From DASZHA01 sp049644325 (GTDB taxonomy: Bacteria > Chloroflexota > Dormibacteria > DASZGP01), in the NCBI GenBank assembly GCA_049644325.1, contig JBARRR010000047.1, positions 1 through 27,798 on the forward strand: 27,798 nt of DNA, read 5' to 3'. A program made the position numbers and the translations under genes. Numbering within the stretch: position 1 is the stretch's first letter; each line of letters starts with the position of its first letter. Below are positions 27,602 to 27,798 of this stretch, one piece after another. The notes beneath the pieces are model-generated. The model ran no database searches and was not told the DNA's origin. It was given only the letters and a program-made list of their open reading frames with translations.

Positions 27602-27798
27602 AGCAGCCTTGCCGCGGCGGCGCTGACCGCCGCCGCCGGGTCTTCAAGGCCCCGCGCTTCGACCACCTCGTCGAAGGCGTCCTCTAGCGAATCCTGCCAA
27701 CCGTGGCCCAGGCTCCCGGCGACGCAACCGCTGCGGATGCCCAGTCCGCGCGCGCGCCGGCCGGCGATCACCGGGGCCTTGCCGTGGAGGCTCTGGCG
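27598..27798 (-). CDS. C-terminal end of an unidentified protein (5' end beyond window)
   Basis: The frame is open from the window edge to a TAG at 27600-27598, which overlaps the stop of the sigma gene on the other strand. The 66 visible residues (KAPVIAGRRARGLGIRSGCVAGSLG, then WQDSLEDAFDEVVEARGL and an Ala-rich end) have GC-rich third codon positions and look coding. No family is recognised from this fragment. Confidence 0.5.
   Translation of the reverse strand, partial: RQSLHGKAPVIAGRRARGLGIRSGCVAGSLGHGWQDSLEDAFDEVVEARGLEDPAAAVSAAAARLL

Overview
The window looks like chromosomal DNA from a high-GC, free-living bacterium of the Chloroflexota / Dormibacterota / Actinomycetota part of the tree. 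The evidence is very high GC with GC-rich third codon positions, a DUF222-HNH protein, a SigR/RsrA-type pair, tmk next to a DarA-type PII-like protein, a Ycf45/SpoIIIAA-like ATPase beside pdxST, frequent TTG and GTG starts, and several genes whose ATG lies only 6-10 nt after a -10-like hexamer (probable leaderless mRNAs). This placement is inference; there is no rRNA, tRNA, CRISPR array, prophage or insertion sequence in the window. It reads mostly as a housekeeping region rather than an island.

Left part (1-5,900): the 3' end of a probable secreted Ig-like protein; a small membrane PH-domain protein on the minus strand; a sigma/anti-sigma pair of the thiol-redox type; a small basic, phasin-like protein preceded by repeated TGCGTCAT boxes; selD divergent from an alkyl-DHAP-synthase-like flavoprotein; and an RNase Z-like metallo-hydrolase. 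Next (5,967-11,223) is a minus-strand unit of a small membrane protein, MoxR ATPase, DUF58 protein and a TgpA-like membrane transglutaminase with overlapping reading frames, a classic MoxR assembly/chaperone set.

Middle (11,307-19,123): tmk with an overlapping DarA-like gene behind a leaderless promoter; then pdxS-pdxT-GNAT-ATPase, tightly coupled on the minus strand, the ATPase apparently starting at CTG. Divergent from pdxS is an acyl-CoA dehydrogenase whose promoter carries a perfect TetR-like palindrome. Downstream and convergent is a DUF222-HNH gene that appears frameshifted near its 3' end.

Right part (19,211-27,798): a complete peptide ABC importer. The binding lipoprotein has its own promoter, a strong ribosome site and a strong terminator; the permeases and ATPases (oppBCDF order) restart from a second promoter, with a small unknown gene at the end. 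Then come a two-domain DUF6982/SHOCT-like protein, an ECF sigma factor with an anti-sigma-type zinc motif fused to its C-terminus, and the end of an unidentified minus-strand gene.

The most interesting points are two sigma systems using the same Cys-x25-His-x3-Cys-x2-Cys motif, once as a separate protein and once fused; the recurring leaderless promoter layout; the CTG start; and the small basic protein with an elaborate operator region.
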